64,000 nucleotides of DNA. It comes from Shewanella electrodiphila (GTDB lineage: Bacteria > Pseudomonadota > Gammaproteobacteria > Enterobacterales > Shewanellaceae). The notes under the pieces were generated by a model. That model was not told where the DNA came from. It saw nothing but the letters and a program-made list of their open reading frames with translations, and did not search any database. The stretch spans positions 46,789-110,788 of the forward strand of contig NZ_JAKIKU010000014.1 in the NCBI RefSeq assembly GCF_023283985.1, written 5' to 3'. This document shows, in pieces, positions 63,860 to 64,000 of this stretch. Both the position numbers and the translations under genes were made by a program. Positions within the stretch are counted from its first letter, which is position 1. Each line of letters starts with the position of its first letter.

Positions 63860-63935
63860 CAAAAGATTTAAAATAATTGAAATTAATTCAAAAAAGCCCT
63901 TGCGGTGTTTCAGAATCTGCCTATAATGCGCATCC
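63860..63935 (+). promoter_or_regulatory. rRNA operon promoter (UP element, -35, -10, GC discriminator)
   Basis: TTGCGG (63900–63905), a 16-bp spacer and a perfect TATAAT (63922–63927) are followed by a GCGC discriminator. An A/T-rich UP-element-like tract (63860–63896) precedes them. This matches rrn P1 promoters, and the ACTGACACGGC downstream resembles rrn leaders. The 16S rRNA gene should begin shortly after the window ends. Confidence 0.85.
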
Positions 63936-64000
63936 ACTGACACGGCAAACCACGCACTAGCATGGGTTACACGCCAAATCAGTTCACTGTAAAGTGACGC

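Overview
The window is almost certainly a piece of a Shewanella (or very close gammaproteobacterial) chromosome. Evidence: the gene order rph/pyrE–folE, slmA–dut–coaBC–radC–rpmBG, argA, recQ, leuABCD, fadL, glpK, the mraZ-to-lpxC division and cell-wall cluster, dciA–M23 peptidase–secA, and then an rRNA promoter; the absence of ddl inside the division cluster and of secM before secA; and proteins that align closely by eye with their E. coli counterparts. Species identity cannot be fixed from the sequence alone.

Layout. 1–6171 is core chromosome: the 5' end of rpoZ, gmk, an orphan membrane protein, a sugar-kinase-like phosphotransferase, the nucleotidase YjjG, a small MscS channel and a CpcT/CpeT-like periplasmic protein. 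About 6.3–13.98 kb is an accessory island abutting the 3' end of yicC. It carries a truncated integrase, a DUF2787 protein, a short RadC, an AlpA-like regulator, the 3' part of a KwaB-like (Kiwa) gene, a three-gene DarT-like/DarT/DarG ADP-ribosylation module, a large XRE-type regulator and a full P4-type integrase. 13.98–30 kb holds yicC, a divergent second Lgt-like protein, a PanE-like reductase, nucleotide and cofactor genes, ribosomal proteins L28/L33, argA, rarD and yigI. A 281-bp MITE-like element lies just before recQ.

30.4–41.8 kb holds recQ, the leucine operon with a recognisable leader peptide (leuL) and attenuator, fadL with a 138-bp tandem duplication over its 3' end, glpK and a small Gln/Ser-rich protein. 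42.2–59.6 kb is the dcw cluster: mraZ, rsmH, ftsL, ftsI, murE, murF, mraY, murD, ftsW, murG, murC, ftsQ, ftsA, ftsZ, then lpxC. It is tightly packed with many overlapping start/stop codons, and a 10-bp-periodic MraZ operator precedes mraZ. The window closes with dciA, an M23 peptidase, secA and a strong rrn-type promoter whose rRNA genes lie outside.

The main point of biological interest is the island. A conventional DarT toxin and DarG antitoxin are preceded, with a 4-bp overlap, by a second shorter protein that appears to keep the DarT-type ADP-ribosyltransferase His and Glu, and by a broken KwaB gene. This looks like a phage-defence site in flux. Other less usual items are the leuL attenuator, the MITE, the fadL tandem duplication, the Lgt paralog and the heptamer repeat that runs into the pyrE terminator.
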